A stretch of 64,000 bases of DNA, taken from positions 128,258,501 through 128,322,500 of the forward strand of contig OX465596.1 in the NCBI GenBank assembly GCA_950022295.1. The letters are read 5' to 3'. Positions 21,995 through 33,027 of this stretch are shown here, in pieces (the first letter of the stretch is position 1; each line of letters opens with the position of its first letter). The notes below the pieces were generated by a model. The model was not told where the DNA came from. It did not search any database and saw only the letters and a list, made by a program, of their open reading frames with translations. A program made the position numbers and the translations under genes. Source of the DNA: Bromus sterilis (Eukaryota; Streptophyta; Magnoliopsida; Poales; Poaceae).

Positions 21995-24900
21995 ATGGGT
22001 AAGAAAGGAGACCCCAAGGTTCCGATTTTACCATCCACTACAATTAAAGGTTCTATTCTTAGAACTAGTGTTACACTTGATTCACCTTCTGTTATAAGTA
22101 AGTTTGCTTCACCACCACCACAAGCTACCTCTGCTTAATCTGGTAATATGTCCGATACTCTTGATGATGCTGGTACTGCTTTTGATGAAACCGGTTCACT
22201 TGGTCACTTTATTGAATCTCATATTGCTAAGGCTACAAAATTGCCTAAATCTTATTATTTTCCTGATCTGAGTGGACTCAAGGAAAGAGTTCTTGAGTAT
22301 GCTTATATTGAGCTTGATGATGATTTGTGTAGAGAGCTTGCAGGGCGTTATGACTCTACCGTGATGTTGCGAGGAAGATGCTTAAAAACCCTGCTATGAA
22401 TAACAAGTTTTCTCCGGATCCTGAATTTGCTACATCTCCTATTTGCATTAAAGATGCTGATTTTGATTTCTCTGTTGATCTTTCACTTATATATATGGTT
22501 GAAGCTGGCCCCTTTTATGGCAGTGGAAATGACGATTTTATTGCACACCTTACTAAATTCACTAAGTTGGGTGGCTTATTCACTAATGAGGATAAGGATG
22601 GAAATTTTACCCATGGGTACGGGTACCCGCGGGTACCCTACCCGCATGGGTAGGGTATGGGTACATTTTTATACCCATGGGTAGTACCCATACCCTACCC
22701 ATCAAGTCGTGGGTAGGGCACGGGTATAGCTTTGTACCCATGGGTATACCCATACCCTACCCACGTAAAACGACGTACTATTTGACCAATTCAATGTGTA
22801 TATACTATTTTATCTACTAAGTGGGTACCTATAGCCTATATAGTTAATTTTCATGTATTCATCTACCTGCTATTGAGTTGTCAATATTTTTTTGCTAATG
22901 CGCTACCAATGAATGTAAAAAGATGAAAATAATGTACTATTTGATCTACCCAATGGGTACCCGATGGGTACGGGTATCCACCGGGTATGGGTGTGGGTAT
23001 AGTTTTATACCCACGGTTAAGGGTATGGGTAGAAATTTGTACCCATGAACTATATGGGTATGGGTTTGGTATTGATCTACCCTGCCCATACCCTACCCAT
23101 TGCCATCCTTAAATGAGGACAAGAAGAGAAATTATTATGTTACTAAGCTACTTCCATTTTCATTAAAGGAGTGTGCTAAAGCATTGTATGATGCATTACA
23201 ATGTGGTTCCATTAAATGTCTCCAAGATTTAGCTTAATCTTTTGTTTCTAAATATTTTCCTGCTCATATGCAACATGCTGCTTTACAAAGAATTTATAAC
23301 TTTAAACAGTTGCAGGATGAGAACCTCCCTAAAGCTTGGCGAAGGTATTGCACTCTACTCAAGGCTAGACCGGGACATGGAGTCCCTAAGACTGAATTTC
23401 TTGATATATTTTATGATGGTCTAACCGATGAATATAGATCCTATCTGGATAGTTGTGCTTGTTGTGTTTTCAGGGAGAGAACATCGGACGATGCTGAAGA
23501 AATAATGTGCAAGATAGCCAAGAATCATGATGATTGGTCCGTTCCTGAACCACCTCCACCACCGAAGAAGAGGGGAATGCTCGTCTTGAACCCCGAAGAT
23601 ATGCAAGAAGCTAAGAAGTCTATTAATGAGAGGGGTATTAAAGCTGAAGATGTTAAGATTCTACCTCCAATTGGAAAACTTTGTGAGCCTGCCACTCACC
23701 CTCCTATGGTAGAGATACACTCTCTTTTATATTTCAATGCAAGTGATATCCCTCATGGTAAGCCTCATAGGGTAGAATTGTTAATGATGTTAAAGGTATT
23801 TTTAAGAATTTTCATATGGTTCAAACTCAGCTTGAACAAATTTCTAATGTGCAAAAAGATTTGCTTGCTAAGAATGCCAAACAAGATGACATACATGCCT
23901 ACGGTATTAAGACCCGAGGTGGTACATACACTCAAGACCCTCTCTATCCAGAGGGGCATCCAAAGAGAGTCGAGCAAGATTCTAAAATGCAGGAACAAGA
24001 CGTTGTCAGCTCTCCGACGAAGAAGAAAAAGAAGAAGACACACAAGGAAGCTGACAACTCAAATGACCTCATAATTGATGAAGAAACTGTTGTTGATCCT
24101 AATAGTTTATCTACTTCTGATGCTGAGACTGAAAATGGTGTTGAACCTGATAAACATAATGAAAAAAGGATCCTCTTGAAGTACAAGAAGAATAAGCACC
24201 CGATAAACGCAAGAGATATACTAGATAAGACTTCATTTCAAGAAAGCATGGGAAGGAGAAAGAACCATGGGTACAAAAACCAATGCCTTCCCAGGTAAGT
24301 CTCTCAAAACTAAAGAAGAAGAGCACTATAATAAATTTTTTGAATGGATGAAACCTCTTTTTCTTCAAATTCCTTTGACTAATGCTATTAAGTTGCCTCT
24401 GTACTCGAGGTAAATGAAAGATATTGTTACTAATAAAAGAAAAGTTCCTAATGAAGCAATATCTACTATGGCTTGCTAACTACTCTTTCAGTGGCAAGAT
24501 TCCTGAGAAGCTTGGTGACCCAGGTATACCCACCATTCCTTGCTCCATAAAAAATCATTATGTTAGAACTGCTTTATGTGATCTTTGTGCAGGAGTGAGT
24601 GTTATACCTTTTTATCTTTAAAAGAGGCTTGGTTTAGATAAAATAATCCCTACAAATATCTCTCTTCAAAAGGATGACAAGTCAACAGCCGTTCCTATCG
24701 GTATTTGTGCGGATGTTCCTGGTTAAGTTGATAATTGCTTGATCCTTATTTTGTTGTGCTTGACATGCCCGAGGATGAGAGCATGTTTATTCTTCTTGGA
24801 AGACCTTTTCTTAACACTGCATGTGCTATTATTGATTGCAATAAAGGAAAGGTTACTTTCAATGTTGATAACAAGGACCACACGGTATATTTTCTGAAGA

Positions 24901-25043
24901 AGATTGATAAAAGGCATGGCCATAATTCCATTGAGAATTTTGAAACGGTGAAGATTAGAGATTGGGATTGTCCTCTACATGTGCACCAAAAATACAAAAC
25001 CATTATGGTGGGGACAATGTCCATTAAAATAAAGGTGCCATGA
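21995..25043 (+). pseudogene. Element C gag and aspartic protease, multiply broken
   Basis: Gag starts at ATG 21995. The Gypsy gag core spans about 23120-23560 (LPKAWRRYCTLLK), followed by a lysine-rich region near 24020 and a protease at about 24490-25000 (ALCDLCAGVSVIP, then ILLGRPFLNTA). The protease signature is usually DLGAS; here it is DLCAG, so the active-site glycine is lost. Breaks: in-frame TAA at 22136-22138, frameshift near 22375, MITE at 22593-23111, stop near 23235, shifts near 23780, 24300-24420 and 24620-24735. No RT or integrase follows. Confidence 0.85.
22593..23111. mobile_element. hAT-type MITE inserted in gag
   Basis: A 519-bp element with perfect 9-bp terminal inverted repeats TAAGGATGG / CCATCCTTA and an exact 8-bp target duplication AATGAGGA (22585-22592 and 23112-23119), both diagnostic of hAT transposons. 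Subterminal regions are filled with repeats of GGGTA(C/T)CC/GGGTATGGGTA, resembling the motifs near Ac/Ds-type ends. There is no transposase, so it was moved in trans. Confidence 0.95.
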
Positions 25044-25848
25044 ATTCTTTGCAAGAAGTGAAACTCTTTTGCTTTATATACAACTTGCTTGGTAGTAAGA
25101 TTGATCAACCTTACTAACAATTTTTTATATAAGTAAAAAAGGGAAGCTTATTATGTGGTCATTTTCCTTTTCTTTCACTCTCCTTGTTGTACCAAAGTTT
25201 TTTGTTTTTGAAACTTCATAAGTTTAACCACATTTTTGAGCCTTCCGGAAGTGTTTGCAGCTTTCGTTACCTCGGAAAATTTTAAGAAATAAAGTTGTCA
25301 AAAAAATTGCAGAAAAAAAAATATTTTTTTTTGCCAAAAATGTGACCTGGACGGACCTGGGGCTGACTAGGGGGGTCCATCCCTGGTCCAGGCGGCCAGG
25401 TGGCGCGGCATGGCCCCTCTCCGTGCCGTGGGGCTGCCTAGGACCACCAGGACACCTTCCAGGTAAATCTTCTTCCTCTATCTCTCCCTTCACTCAAAAA
25501 TCACGAGTTTGATGTTGTTACCCGAGATCTTGCTGTTCTTGGCTGCGATTTTCGATCTCCTTCTATAGCCCATCATTTATGTTGATATTTTGGGCATTTT
25601 CTCCTTGGTATGTGACTCCTCCGCTCTTCCAAATAGAATTTTGAATGGTGAACTTATTTGTGAGTAATTTGGAGTTCTTGGTGGTTGTTTATATAAGCTT
25701 GCATGCATGTTTAGAAATTTATTTTTGAAGTTTTTATGCAAGTATATTCCTTGGTGAAGTGAGTAGAGTAGCATGCTTCAACTCATTTTTCTTATTTTTT
25801 TAACTTGCTAAAAAATTCAGAAATGAGTATGTTTGGAAGAGCTAGAGG
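25044..25848 (+). other. Non-coding tail of element C
   Basis: After the protease there is no further coding motif. A GC-rich patch at about 25345-25465 is bordered by T- and A-rich runs. I assign it to C only because no element boundary is visible between 25043 and the D LTR at about 25849. Confidence 0.4.
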
Positions 25849-26206
25849 ATGGTGATGGCTTCTCGCCCCTCGTTGGTTACCCCTAGTGGAAGGTTGAGAT
25901 GTAGCTAGCAATAAATTTCCCTCGGTAAAGATACCAAGGTTATCTTACCAGGAGGACTCGCCAGAAATTAAGTTGCCGAATAAGACAAGGTTGACATGGA
26001 CCTGCACAGAGAAACAAATAACTTTGCTCCCATGCAAAGAGTTCAAAGAGGTTGTCAATCTCTACGGCCTTGTCGTTTACAAAGGATTAAACACATAGTA
26101 GAAAAATGGTGGTGATTGCAACTGAAAGTTAATAAAACAGTAAAGAGTTGAGGTGTAAATAATGGTGGATACATCGACCAGGGTCCCATGATGTTCACTA
26201 GTGATG
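25849..26206 (-). repeat. LTR of element D, left piece
   Basis: It matches the left part of F's LTR (31410-31745), for example AAATTTCCCTC then GTAAAGATACCAAGG. It stops at TGATG (26202-26206), where element G begins, and resumes at 55952. Being on the minus strand with D's internal region to the right, it is D's 3' LTR. The first bases do not align well, so its outer edge is approximate. Confidence 0.85.
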
Positions 26207-28582
26207 TGTAACACCCCGGGTGTCATGCCACTGTACCTCAATTGTAATCACCTTGTTAATGGTCATGTCATCATGATTAAGCAGGGGTTAATCAACCTTG
26301 ATCAAGTTGAGCTCAAATTTAAACCCAATTGAATTTCCAAAACAATGTGGAAATTAAACTTGACCCTAAAATTGTACAATCAATTCTACAAAATGCAAGA
26401 AAGGCAGTAGATCAAGATGCTATGATAGTGGATATTTTATATGACACTAAATAATTTTAGAAAAATCAAAAAGTGCCAAAATAGCCCATTTGTTCAATTG
26501 CATATTCAAAAGAAATACTAAAACAATTTATTTAATCCCCAAACTTTTTGTAGCACTCCTATACTATGAAGCACTAATATAGGAGCTAGTTACAACTTTG
26601 TATAAAATCAAATGTTGGCTAATTAAAATATAGACAGAAAAGCAAAACATAAAAGAAAAAACAAATAAAAAGAAACCTATTCTACGCCTAGGGCAAAGCC
26701 CAACCAAGGCCCAACCCAACCCCACTCTCCTTCTTCCTCACACTATTCCCTCGCTGTGGACATGGCGACCGAGCCACTCATCGCCGTCGAAACCGCTCGG
26801 CCGCGTAGCTACAGTGCCTCGGGTATGGATAAGGATGCCCCGCACCCCCCTCGAAACCCTAGATCAAGAAGACTCCCCCTTTTCCCCTCTCTACCTCACT
26901 CCCTACCCAAACCCGACGCCTATGTTGCCATGTACAAGTGCGCCGCCGCGGCCATCGTGCTCGCCAAGCCACGTGAGCATGTCCAGGAGCATCGCTGGGC
27001 TCCTCCAGGTCGTCTCCACCCTCACGCTCGAGCCGGGAGGCCATTAAGCGTCGCCAGCGTTGTCATCTTCCCGCCACAGCCGCCGCCTCGCGCCACTCGA
27101 TCATGTCGTCTCCGACCACCCCGCGCTCCCCTAGCACGCCCACAAGCTCCGCGGCGAGCTCCCCGTCGTTTTGACCCTCTCCGCGGTCGGTTCCCTGCCG
27201 GAGAACGTCGTCCCCATAGGTGTGCGCTCCGGCCATCGTCAGTCTTGCCCATCACCGGCGCTGGAGTCACACCTCAGGCGAGCTGATGGCGGGGATGTGT
27301 GCGCGGTGGGACCCTCGTTCGATTTGCGCTTTTGCCGCTCTATTTCGTTGCCGGAGGTGAGCTAATGCTCGTTGTCGTTCCCACTATAGGCCGCCGTCGT
27401 ACCCGCCATGGCCGGAGCGGCTGGGCCGCGCCTTGCCTCGCCACGGCCCCGTCTAGTGCGTGCCTTTGGCCGCCCCGCGCCGCAGAGGCCGCGCTCACCA
27501 TGCCGGCCTCCGCCCCTGTCGTGGCCCTCGCCAGCATGACCCAGCGCCGCCGTGCCCCGCTCGTCGGCGTGGGCACGCACGGGCAAAACCCAGTGGGTTT
27601 ACCCACTGGCATGTGGACCCCCTGGCTAATTACCCTGTTAAGCTACCCCCCACTGTGTGTCTATGACCAGTGGGGCCATACCCCCTCTAATTACCTGAGA
27701 TTAAAAATAACCAGAGAAACTTCCGCATAAAGAGACTTACATGTGGGTCCAACCCATTAAACTAACCCCTGGATTAATTAGAATAAATAATTATGTCTTT
27801 GTCTCCATGACACCTGGGCCCCACTGCAAAATGTTTAATTAAAATGATTTTATTAGCTAAGTAGAGCATGACATGTGCGACCCCACTGTTATTTAAATTT
27901 AATAAATTGATTTTTTAAAATGTTAGGCTGACCAGTGGGACCCACTGGTCATGTTTGACCAGTCAAAGATCACTGTTGTGGATAATGTTAGGATTTAAAT
28001 AATAAAAATAATTCAGAAAATGATTTAAATTGAATTAAACTTTGAATTTGAATATCTTTTAAACCGTAAGTCAGATTCAAAAACTTTATACATGAAAATT
28101 GATCAGAAAAATATAATGAATACAAATACGCGATTCGTTTACCAACCACACCCCTCTAACACAACGAACATCGACATCCCCCCTCCGGCTCGTTTGCCGA
28201 TAGTCGAAGCCGGAATTTCATCCCCAAATGAATTCCCGCTCCGAGCCTAACACTTTGTACTGCGTTAGAACACCATTAGCATTGCATATGTCATGTTATG
28301 CATCTGTTTTTCTCTGCTTGCTTTGTATTCACTGTTTCTCCCCCCCTTATTCTCCGGTAGACCTCGGTGCTGTTGTCGACTACACCGCTGCTGGGTACGA
28401 CTACTTCGTCGACAACCGTACCCCTACCGTCAAGCTTCCAGGCAAGCAAAGCCATTCTCTTCCCCAGATATCACCTATCTTTCCCGTACATTTCTTGCAC
28501 TAGGCATTGATACTGCTGCTGCTACGTTGCTTACCTATTCAATTGCATAGCCTGTCTTTGTCTTCCCTTGATGTACCTTCCA
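26207..28582 (+). repeat. 5' LTR of element G, first segment
   Basis: It starts TGTAACACCCCGGGTGTCA and is nearly identical to 51812-54211. It ends in a (TA)n tract into which other elements inserted; the LTR resumes at 39418 after a deletion. The 5-bp target site TGATG (26202-26206) pairs with TGATT at 55952-55956. AGCCCA (26697) and GGCCCA (26708) precede a CpG-rich block at about 26750-27600. Confidence 0.92.
26756..27286 (+). other. LTR-embedded proline/arginine-rich ORF (5' LTR of G)
   Basis: A 176-residue open frame starting MDMATEPL. The 3' LTR has its counterpart at 52361-52777 (MDMAIEPL), colinear for about 120 residues before the frames diverge. Composition is proline-, arginine- and alanine-rich with no domain or signal peptide. 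It may be a fortuitous frame in a CpG-rich leader. I cannot say that it is translated. Confidence 0.3.
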
Positions 28583-29000
28583 TATATATATATATATATA
28601 GGGATAGACTATTCGTCACCCTGGGTGAGGAATAGTTATTCTTCACCCCCCTCTGATTTGACATTAATACACCATAATTTTACATTTCATAAATTTGATC
28701 TTATTTCATACGTAAAAAAATGTAAACAAATATAATCACCACAAATATATTTTATGTTACCTAAAATTAAAAACGTAAAAATAATAGGGTAAAATATACA
28801 TAAAATGTAATTTTTTTGATCTTATGAGCTATATTTTTGTTTTTTTATGTCAAAATTTATGTAGTGAATCCATATTAATATAACTATTTGTATTACAAAT
28901 GTAATTTTTTTATGAAAGATTCATAAAATTACCTCGGGTGAAGAATAAATTATTCTATACCCTGGGTGATGAATAGCTTCACTATATATATATATATATA
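28583..29000. mobile_element. MITE with hairpin ends inserted in a (TA)n tract
   Basis: Core 28601-28982, flanked on both sides by (TA)8-9. The left end has CTATTCGTCACC (28609-28620) and its inverse (28624-28635, one mismatch), then a direct copy TTATTCTTCACC. The right end is the inverse of this arrangement, giving roughly 40-bp imperfect terminal repeats. The middle is AT-rich and non-coding. The target duplication cannot be separated from the TA repeat. Rice 'micron' elements also target TA tracts, but superfamily here is unknown. Confidence 0.65.
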
Positions 29001-29141
29001 GCCGGTCTATTCTGACACCGATGTCAGAATAACTATTCTGACAACATTCCGAACTGCAGTATTTTCGCAAAGAGAACCGCATTGCTGAATTCGGAGCACT
29101 GCAGCTCGGGTAAAAACGAACCGCATGCAGTATTTTCGCGA

Positions 29142-29790
29142 TAACTTTTTAACCATTTGTTGGAATTGAGCGTATGATACACTGTTGGGTTCGTATGGAA
29201 AAGGAGCATCTTCCGTATGTTGAACACTTCCCCCGATTCTTCACGGATTAAGAGCAGTTCCGAAAATGGTGCGGCAACCCACTTACACACCTGCAGTTTT
29301 TTCGCGATTTCTCTTAAATCGTTGATCGAAATGATGCAAATGATATACCGTTGGAAAGATATCGATCAACTGCTCCATCCATATGTAGAACACTTTGTCT
29401 AATTCGTTACGGATCTGAGAAAAATCTAGCCGCAAAAAACCGCAGCAATTCTATTTTTCGTTTTCGGATCTTGTAGAGATTATAACTTTTTAACCTCTTG
29501 TCCGATCGATGAGGCTGATACACCGTTGGATTCTTCTGGAGTAATAGATTAGGCCATATGTTGAACATTTTTCCATATTCCACACGGTTTTTAAGTAATT
29601 TGAAAAACGGTGTTGCTGCCCTCTTTTGGACAGTGGGAGTTTTTTCTTAAATTCGTTTGATTCATTCATCCGATTGATGCAATTGATACACCATGGGATA
29701 GATTTCGTTGAGGCGCTGCATTTGTATGTAAAACACATCCTTGAATTCCTTACAGTTTAAAAGTTGTGTCGATTTTAGTAAATCGCGGAA
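29142..29790 (+). repeat. About 170-bp degenerate tandem repeat, four units
   Basis: Landmark TGATACACCGTTGG-like at 29175, 29341, 29516 and 29684 (spacing 166, 175, 168) and TATGTTGAACACTT-like at 29217, 29382, 29557 and 29725 (165, 175, 168). Both landmarks keep register, so this is a true array. Units are strongly diverged. Confidence 0.8.
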
Positions 29791-29821
29791 CTCCGTTCTT
29801 CGCTGACCCGGAATCGATGAA

Positions 29822-30140
29822 GTGAACTGCATTGGCCGGGCAACAACACTGCATTATCGCCAGACAGAACGCACGTGTTTTTCGCGGAACAAAAAATCGG
29901 CGAGTGAACTGCATCCGTGGGGCACCCGATTGCATCCGACAGAAAAGCGCACTACATTATCGCCAAACAGAATTGCACGTGTTTTTCGCGGATCCGAAAT
30001 CGGGGAAGTGAACTGCATCCTTCAGAGACCGATTGCATTTATCGACAGAGAGAACTGCATTTATTTTTTTAACTTTCAACATAATTTTTTATCAACGAGC
30101 GTGCATCGCAAGGATATTGCGAGTGAACTGCATTTATTTT
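29822..30140 (+). repeat. About 80-115-bp tandem repeat starting GTGAACTGCA
   Basis: GTGAACTGCA recurs exactly at 29822, 29904, 30008, 30123 and again at 30512. The first two units also share CATTATCGCCA, GCACGTGTTTTTCGCGGA and AATCGG. The core octamer GAACTGCA is also at 29051, 30052 and 30344, always on the plus strand. Confidence 0.75.
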
Positions 30141-31392
30141 TTTAAATGCATCTATTTTTTTTCTTTAACTTGTTTTTTAAACGAGGATGGATTGCAGAGA
30201 CGATGAGCAAGCGGACCACAAAAATATAGAAAAGTGGTTCACAATTTTTTTTCGTATGAACAAGTGAGCTGCAAAAAACCACAAGGAAGTGCACTTTACA
30301 AATTGAATAGTTGCAGCCAGTGGACTAATAGGCTGCGCTCAGCGAACTGCAAATGCGCCATGACTTTTTTTACACGAATCCAAAAAAGGTGAACCACAAT
30401 ACTTTGGAGAGACGCACTGCATTGCAACATCGAGATCCAAAAATATACAGTATTAACTGAACCAGCATCACATAGAGAACCGCATTGTACTTTACATTTC
30501 TAACAAAACATGTGAACTGCACACTATAATTTTTTCGCGCATGTGGTGCGCTGCTGCTTGGGTTGCGTTTTCTTGCGGGCTTGCTTCTCCTCCGTTTCTG
30601 CGTGGCATCTTCCGGCACAGCGGATCCTGCTCGAGGTAACCTCGACGCCTAGGTATTTGGAGCCACGGGAAGGGAGTCTTGGCCTCCATGGGCGAGATCC
30701 AGGGGCGTGGCATGCCGGGCCGGCCAAGATCCGGTGGCAAAACTGGCCACATGCCGAGATCCGTTGCGGAAAGAGGAAGGGGAGGTGGGGCATGGGCTGA
30801 GATCCTTCGGGTGAAGGTGTCGTGGGGGGGAGAAGCCGGTTGAGGGGGCGTGGGGAATGCAGGAGGAAGAAGGGGGAGGTGGGGCGTGGTTCATGGGGAG
30901 GAGGAAGAAAGGGAGATGGGGGTGTGGTCCGTGTGGGGAGGACGGAGGAGGAAGAAGGGGAGATGGGGTGTGGAGACCGGATTGCCGTGTGGCCAACTCG
31001 CGGGCTGCACATCCAGGAGTAGGGGAGCACGGCGGAAGGAGGAGGGGGCATGGCGGGCGGCGTCGATCTGGTGCTGGCCGGCCTCACCGGGCCGCAACTG
31101 GACGGATCCAGCTGCGATTCGTCTCACCTGGCCGCCGGTGACCAGATCACGGGGGGATTTGGAGTTTGTTCTGGGGGCCGACGACGGGAGCAAGCTAGGT
31201 GGGTTGGGGGAAGAATGCGGGGACGGGAGGGGGAGCGGCAGCCCTGGCCGGTGACGGGGAAGAATGCGTGGAGGGGGAGGAAGCCGTGCCGTCACCGGTG
31301 ATGGGGGAAGAAAGAGCGGGGAGAGGAGGGAGCGGCGGGGGCTGATTTTGTGGAGAGGAGAGAGAAAGATGGTAGCGGTGGGGGTTGGGGGT

Positions 31393-33027
31393 TGATGTGT
31401 GAGGTAATGATAGTGATTTCTCGCCCTTCGTTGGTAAACCCCAAGTGGAAGGCGTGATGTAGCACAGCAGCAAATTTCCCTCAGTAAAGATACCAAGGTT
31501 TGTCTCTAGTAGGACTCCAGAGATGATAAGTAGGTGTCAGCGGCGCAATTGACGCGGACCTGCACACAGACACAAATAACTTTGTTCCCAACGAAGTTCA
31601 TAGAGGTTGTCAATCTCTCCAGTCTTTTTGTTCACAAAGGATCAAACGCAAGGGGTAATGATAGCAACTGAAAGTAAAAGCAGAAAAGTAAATGAGCGTG
31701 TAAACAGTGATGAGATATGGACCGGGATACGTGATGTTCACTAGTGATGTCTCTCTCCCAAAAGACGATAAAACTGCTATGTGAGGTGAAAAAATTACAG
31801 AAGGGCAATTGACAGGATTATGAACGCACCGCAATGCTAACTATGCTAAAAAAGAAAGGAAGAGGCTCAAAAGAATGGGCAGTACGCCAAAATAAGTAGA
31901 CCGAAATCCAACTGCATCTACTACTAATCATCCACCTTGAGATATCTATCCAGAACATCTCGCTGGTATTAAGTTGCGAGCCCCACCCAAAGTGTAAACC
32001 CAAAGCAACATACAACTGTATTAAAAAGCACTTTGCGTAAAGTAAACAATCCTTGCAACCGCGGTTACAAGCACCGTTGTTTTCCCCCTTGTGGCAACAG
32101 CACATCCCCTAGACTCATGTTTCTGTCACTCAAGCGTGTCATTGGGGGGCATGAACCCACAATCGAGCAAAACGTTCCCTCTTTGGGTTACTACCTACTA
32201 CTTGGACAAAGCAATAAACAGCAACGGAGAACATGCAAGAATTACTTAGGAACAAAAATATAAGAGATAAGAACCAAATATATTACTCAATCACAATCTG
32301 AACATAATCTCATAATCCATCTGATCCCATCAAACTCAGCATAGCAACAGCAGAAAGATTACAAAAGTGCCTCGATCATGTAGGGCAGCTGACGAGGTCT
32401 AAACCATGAAGAACAAAGAGGGGAGGAGAACATCACATAGCTACTGATCACGGACCCATGGTCCAAGGAAAACTACTCACAAGACATCCGGGAAGCATCC
32501 ATGGTAGAGAGGAGACTCCCGGAGGTCAACCCTCCCTCCGGCAGGGTGCCGGGAAGAGGTCTTCTGGTGCTCCCGATCTCGGAAACGCGGCGGAACAAAG
32601 CCGAGATCGCGAAAAAGGGTTTTGTCCTCGAGGGTTTCACGTCATGGGGAATATATAGGCGAAGGGGGGCAGCCAGAGGTGGACCAGGGGCCCCAGGCGC
32701 CCCCCTGGCGCGACCCAAGGGGTGGCCGCGCCGGGTGGCCGCCTGGGCTACCCCTGGCTCCCCTCTGGCCCCACTCGGGCTCTTCGCGAAGCTTCCTGTA
32801 CGCTGATTTTTCCTATATTTTTCCCGGAATTTTTCTGGCACTTTTTATATGGGGGAAAACTGAAATAGAAAAACAGCAGAAAACAGGAACTGGCACTGTG
32901 GTGCACTGAGTTAATAGTTTAGTCCAAATATGATCAAAAGTGTAGGAAAGTGTATCTAGATCATAGCAATATCACACAAAACATGCATGGAGCAAGCAAA
33001 AATTATAGATACGTTTTGGACGTATCA
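31393..33027 (-). repeat. 3' LTR of element F
   Basis: On the minus strand the LTR runs TGATACGTCC (33027) to CACATCA (31393), 1635 bp. The part to 32740 is nearly identical to the right LTR 38068-39417. Its upstream neighbour TCCCCAAGCTTAATTCCTGC (33031 on) is the family's conserved polypurine end. Confidence 0.92.

Larger units (their letters stand above)
21908..25848 (+). mobile_element. Element C internal region (gag-protease Gypsy, non-autonomous)
   Basis: The region holds a primer site, a broken gag and an aspartic protease, but no reverse transcriptase or integrase, then a non-coding stretch. It is interrupted by a hAT MITE and is cut at about 25849 by the LTR of element D. The missing 3' end may lie beyond the window. 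Confidence 0.8.
29001..31392. mobile_element. Unclassified element at the (TA)n tract, right end lost
   Basis: It starts GCCGGTC directly after (TA)n and carries a perfect hairpin TATTCTGACA / TGTCAGAATA (29008-29031), then another direct copy of the arm (29034-29043). Downstream are two tandem arrays (29142-29790, 29822-30140) and a GC-rich part (30540-31390) with arginine/proline-rich frames on both strands. No transposase or replicase is seen. Element F is inserted at 31393; the sequence beyond F was deleted, so the other end is missing. Confidence 0.55.

Noticed and set aside
22606..22760. Minisatellite of GGGTACCCAT units
   Set aside because: The repeats are the subterminal part of a hAT MITE with clear ends and target duplications.
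30524..31496. 187- and 201-residue minus-strand ORFs as genes
   Set aside because: The second crosses into the F LTR and both are low-complexity proline/serine-rich; at best captured gene DNA.
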